A stretch of DNA of 64,000 nt from Coriaria nepalensis (taxonomy: Eukaryota; Streptophyta; Magnoliopsida; Cucurbitales; Coriariaceae): contig CP114499.1 of NCBI GenBank assembly GCA_027186245.1, positions 7,445,001 to 7,509,000 on the forward strand, read 5' to 3'. This document shows, in pieces, positions 59,263 through 64,000 of this stretch. A model generated the notes under the pieces. The model ran no database searches. It was not told the origin of the DNA and saw only the letters and a list, made by a program, of their open reading frames with translations. Position 1 is the stretch's first letter; each line of letters opens with the position of its first letter. Both the position numbers and the translations under genes were made by a program.

Positions 59263-61626
59263 ATGGCTTTTATCTCCCCTGCCTCCATCTGGAAACTCTT
59301 CTTCTTTCTGTTAATAGGATTTGGTGACAGTTTGGGGCAGGGTCTGAAGGTGCCATTTAGGGTTAAGGACGTGCTTCCAGTTCTGCCACGTCAGATATCG
59401 TGGCCGGTGCTTAACAACTTCCACAGTGCCGTCGATCTGCTTCCGGCTTTTATTGGATCGGTTACCCCTAACAATGGCTCGATTCAGTGGAAGGGAGCTT
59501 GCTTTTACAGCAACGAAGCTCGCATGGAGCTTACTCAAGGAGATGGAGATTTAGGCGGCGGCATTCTCCATCTCACGGTTCCAACTCTTTCCCTTACTCT
59601 AGTTCAAGAGAATTAAGTAAACTTCAGAAGATTCTTACCGATTTGGCCTTTAAATTTTAACTCTTATATATTAAATAGCTTTGTTTTTATAGCATAAACT
59701 TAAGACTGAAGGTGTTCCAATCGCATGGATTTAATAAGCTTTTGAGAGGCAAATAAACTTATCTTTGCATCACTCTCATGTCAAATTACCGGTATAAGGA
59801 TCATGATTAGTAATTTATATCGATTACAGACTTCTGCAGCACACAGCTGGACTTGTATGGATCTATACGTTTTTGCTACACCATACAGAATCACTTGGGA
59901 TTACTATTTCAATGGACGGGATCATACATTGAAATTGGACTCATGGGAAGAGCCAGCTGAATTGGAATATGTATTAGCTCGTTCTTCTTCTTCTTCTTAT
60001 TTATTTGTTTTTGTATTTAAATTATGTGATACTTGATAACTTTACAGTTTACAGCATTAATCTTCACATGATCTCTGAAAATTGGGGCAGGTGAAGCAGC
60101 ATGGGATTTCTGTTTTTCTCATGCCGTCGGGAATGTTGGGGACTCTGCTCTCATTAGTAGACGTCTTGCCTCTGTTTTCGAACACTATATGGGGCCAAAA
60201 TGCTAACATTGCGTTTCTTAAGAAGCACATGGGTGCTTCGTTTGAAAAACGCGTCAAGCCATGGCAGGTAACTATAAATCCAGATGATGTTCATTCTGGT
60301 GACTTTCTAGCCGTGTCTAAGATCCGTGGACGTTGGGGCGGGTTTGAGACGCTGGAGAAATGGGTTACGGGTGCTTTTGCAGGCCATACTGCAGTTTGCT
60401 TGAAGGATGAAAATGGTAATCTTTGGGTTGGTGAATCAGGACATGAGAATGAAAAGGTATAAGATCATTAGCTTACTGCTAAGGCAGACTCAGCCTGTGT
60501 TTGAGACAATTTGGAGTTTCAAATGCTGACATGACTAATTCTTATAGCCCATGGACTTTTTATTGTCTTTACCATGAGTTTTTTGTAGGGTGAAGAAATT
60601 ATTGTGGTGATTCCATGGGATGAATGGTGGGAGCTGGCGCTAAAAGATGATTCAAATCCGCAAATAGTATTGCTTCCTTTGCATTCAGAATTGCAAGCAA
60701 AATTCAACTCTACAGCGGCTTGGGAATATGCTCGGAGTATGTCAGGCAAGCCATATGGTTACCATAACATGATTTTCAGTTGGATTGACACAGTATCCGA
60801 CAACTATCCTCCACCTCTTGATGCTCACTTGGTACAGTACATATATTCTTTGACCCTCTTGTGAAGAAAAAATAAAGTGACATTTTGTGACAATTTTCCT
60901 AGTTATCTTCTAATCTGACAATCCCTTTTTTGTGCAAAGGTTATCTCTGTCATGTCTATGTGGACCCGATTGCAGCCAGACTATGCTGCAAATATGTGGA
61001 ACGAAGCTCTGAACAAGCGCCTCCAGACTGAGGTATTGTTGCTATGATAGATTGTTCTAACTAGGGAAAGAAATCCGTAATCGGATCTTAATTTTTTGTC
61101 CTTAAATTTTCTCAGGAACTAGACTTGCATGATATTCTAGCAGAGACCGAAAAACGGGGCATAGCTTTTGATCAATTACTTGCAATTCCAGAACAAGATG
61201 AATGGGTATATAGCGATGGTAAATCAACCACCTGTGTTGCCTTCATTCTTGCAATGTATAAGGCTGCTGGGATTTTCGGACCTATTTCCAATTCCATTCA
61301 AGTAACCGAATTCACTGTACGTCCATATAATTTTATCTTTCCTGTTCTAATTTCCTTGTCACCATATCAATACCCATTTTCTGAAACGGGTTCTTCTCCA
61401 CTTCTATCAGATAAGAGATGCATATATGCTGAAGATTTTTGAGGATAACCAAACACAGTTGCCAGACTGGTGCAATAACGAGAATGAACGGGTTCTTCCA
61501 TTTTGCCAGATTCTTGGTGAGTACAGGATGGAATTGCCCTGGTATAATTCCATTCAGCCGTATGCGAATATGAATGAGAATTGCCCTTCTTTACCTCATA
61601 CATATGAGAGGCCGATTCGATGCTGA
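59263..61626 (+). CDS. Secreted protein of unknown function, possible permuted papain-like fold (seven exons)
   Basis: Exons 59263-59577, 59830-59970, 60091-60456, 60589-60831, 60940-61032, 61116-61316 and 61411-61626 join in phase to 524 residues. A signal peptide (about 1-25) suggests entry to the secretory pathway. The middle holds GDFLAVSKIRGRWGG (222-236), then GHTAVCLKD with His251 and LWVGESG with Glu267. Further on comes STTCVAFILAMYKAAG with Cys426 (417-438). The order GD, H, E, then a distant C preceding a helix is that of circularly permuted NlpC/P60 (papain-like) hydrolases such as YiiX; this is inference from pattern only. Similar plant proteins (At4g27020, At5g54870) were, as I recall, labelled inositol-trisphosphate 5-phosphatase; I see no such phosphatase motif. 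Conserved tryptophans and cysteines suggest a folded lumenal or extracellular protein. Confidence 0.8.
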
Positions 61627-64000
61627 AACTTGTAGCAGCAAGTATTCTGTCTTCATATAATTTCTATCCCTTTTCTGGCAGCCGATCTCTATCTAAACAA
61701 TGATAGATGTATTATCTTGTTGTATACTTACTAGTTTCCTCTGCAGAAAAATTCCTAATATTTGTAAATATCTTGAAGATGTTTTGTCTATATAATTAAA
61801 GCCAACACGAACCGACGACAAGTCGTTTCTCAAGCAGATACTAATATCTTCATACGACAAGAGAAAGAAATGGCCCAAAAGGTAATCAATCAGCTTTTGT
61901 TTCTAACTCTTTACCGACTACATTCTCATCGTTTATTGCGCTAAATTCCTCGATGTGTCGTTCCAGTGGGAGTGGGACCATCGGTATTAAGAATGCTGAA
62001 AAGTAGTAATCTAGTTAGTGCTTCGTAATCTCTTAATCTTGGGTTCGAGTTGGGACCCAACGAAATCAAGAGACCATGTCCTTATTGGGCCCATTATTAG
62101 GCCTTGATGGGCACCCATTGAGAAAAAAAAGAAGAGTATTGCCTTTTGCAAATGGATCGTGAAATCAAAGTATAATAAAGAAAAAAATGACTTTCAGTCT
62201 CCATCATCTTTTCCCGGAATGAATAAAAGGGAATCAAAATATTTATTTATTTTATTAATTAATTATTTTTTTTTTGGGATGAAGAAACGAAAAGGATTAG
62301 CTTGTCTCCTTTTAAGGCTTTTTCTCAAAAATAAAAATATAAATAAATAAAAAAGAAAGAAAGAAAAGAAAATTATATCATAATATTTTTATTAGCATCT
62401 TTATAATATGGGCAACTAATGAATTAAATCATTTTTATTACCTTTTCTGATTAGTCTAGAGGGGTAGCCAGCTATAAAATCTTCTTGCCTTTCTCTTATA
62501 GTCAAATTATAGAAAAATATTACAAAGTTAAAGTCAACCTATGTTCGTACCTAAAAACTTTAACACATTGTCAAATTCCTACCTTAAACGTTGAATCTAA
62601 CATGTAGAGACACTTCTATCAAGTTCTATACAGTAATGAAGAATCTCATCATCTGTGTAAAGTGTTCACTCTTCATGCCATGATGTATAAAATATCTTCT
62701 TTTTAGTCACATAATCAAACATGCATTATCATACGGATCAAATTGGGACATCATAACCAGGAGTGCATATAAAAATGCCTACCAGTATAACCGATCCAAG
62801 CCGTCCCCACAAATACCTGAATTTTCCGCCGCTTGAGACAAGCAACTCGTCTTCCAATCCGATCCGATTGACTGAACCGTTGTGTATGCCGGGTACGTGG
62901 TTCATGAATGCTTAGTATATTTTGTTATACATTTTTCATGGAAGAAAAATGAGGTGAGACCACATAGTTAATAACATAAAATAGAGGAATGCTGTAATAT
63001 TTTCAATTCTTCACTCAATCTTGTGTTCTCTTCGATTAATCTACTCACACAGGGTGTCCAATATCATCAAACCCTAAAAGTCCTTTATCTATCATATTAT
63101 AAACTAAGTGGGCTCATTCGGTCAGCATTTGTAAATGTATATTATTATAAACCTACTTGTAGTTATGTAGATTTGTATAAACTGTGGTTTAGTTATATCA
63201 CAAAGCACAAAGTGAACCAATAGTTTTGTATTTAAAATTAATGTTTCAGACAATATAGTCTTACAAAGAAAACCCAAATTTATGAGTTTGAGACTCGAAT
63301 CAAAGTGTAAGAGGAAAATTTACAAAAAAAAAAAAGAAAAAGGAAGAAGAAAAAAGACAAAATACATGCAAACAAAGTCAAAATACAACATCCCTCCCTG
63401 GGTATAGAAGAATTGAAGAACAGCTACTTTACTTCTCTTTCGGGTAGAGTGAAAGAAAGAGAGAGAGACTCATCATGGTGGCTTCATGATCATGACAAAC
63501 AATTATCTAGCTAGCTCCATGTGAGAAAAGAAAGAAAAAAAAAATAAATTATAACCTAGTTAGTTGATCGAGAATTTAGCAACGTACCGGCCAACACAAA
63601 AACAAAAGCAATCATCATGTCTCTCTCATCATTAAACCCTCACTCTCATCATCATCATCATCTCCTCTCTCTTCTTTTACTACCCACCAACTTCACCAGG
63701 AACTACCATCACCTTCAAGATAGCATCCAGCAACAAACAGCGACAAGAAAAAAGAAAAAAAAAAAGGAAGAAATTTAGAACAAGACGAAGGTGATAATTA
63801 TGGATTTTGATCTAAAGAAGAAGAAGAAGAAGAAGATCAAGCCTTTGGTTTACTATCATGCTATTTTGAGCAAAGGGTCCATATCGATCTTCTTCCTTGA
63901 CATGCGATGAAGTTAAAATTGCTAATTTCTTCTTATTTTCTGAACCGGGGAATTGAAGCGCTGTGGTCCGATTATAATTCTAATTTGCTTTCATGTACCA
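61627..64000. other. 3' flank and intergenic sequence, no gene supported
   Basis: It contains the 3' region of the preceding gene and AT-rich spacer. A stretch at about 61980-62110 with GGGTTCGAG resembles a repeat relic with a pol III B box. CT- and GA-rich sequence lies near 63440-63480 and a GAA repeat near 63817-63836. A minus-strand frame from the right edge to about 63810 might be the end of a gene outside the window but has no recognisable motif. Confidence 0.4.

Overview
This is nuclear DNA from a flowering plant, almost certainly a core eudicot. Coding regions are split by AT-rich GT-AG introns, gene density is about one per 5 kb, and the gaps hold AT, GA and TC microsatellites and small repeats. 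A TIR-type NLR excludes grasses. The species cannot be named from sequence alone.

Layout. 0.3-9.2 kb (minus strand): a broken TIR-NLR copy (308-2930) beside an intact five-exon TIR-NB-LRR gene of 1340 codons (3263-9175). 9.2-14.7 kb: gene-free, repeat-rich. 14.7-15.8 kb: a CLE25/26-type peptide precursor whose intron lies just after the peptide. 17.4-19.7 kb: PP2A catalytic subunit, six exons. 20.6-21.1 kb (minus): a 103-residue single-pass membrane protein. 22.8-24.2 kb: a frameshifted PPR gene. 26.4-28.2 kb (minus): a BIR3-type LRR pseudokinase. 29.1-31.6 kb: CCB4, a cytochrome b6f haem-assembly factor. 32.5-34.2 kb (minus): a family 92 glycosyltransferase. 37.7-45.8 kb: an intact 22-exon SIN3-like co-repressor of 1434 residues. 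47.4-50.4 kb (minus): a decayed ISE2 chloroplast helicase gene that has lost its second helicase domain. 54.9-56.0 kb: a GATL-type GT8 glycosyltransferase. 57.06-57.74 kb: a small Mutator-like element with a perfect 10-bp target duplication. 59.3-61.6 kb: a secreted protein of unknown function with a possible permuted papain-like active site.

The gene order is informative. From memory, these families neighbour each other in several separate Arabidopsis blocks: TIR-NLR pair, BIR3 and GT92 (At1g27170-27200); PP2A, CLE26, BIR4, SNL4, ISE2 and GATL9 (At1g69960-70090); PP2A, CCB4 and SNL5 (At1g59830-59890); BIR2 and CLE25 (At3g28450-28455). The window looks like a less fractionated version of the ancestral block. 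It carries its own ongoing gene loss (ISE2, the PPR gene, one TIR-NLR).

Functionally the left half is rich in receptor-kinase signalling and immunity: a peptide hormone, a PP2A catalytic subunit, a BAK1-binding pseudokinase and a TIR-NLR. The right half holds organelle, chromatin and cell-wall genes. No CRISPR array, rRNA or convincing tRNA gene was seen. Exon borders were placed by hand from GT/AG signals and reading-frame continuity, with no transcript data.
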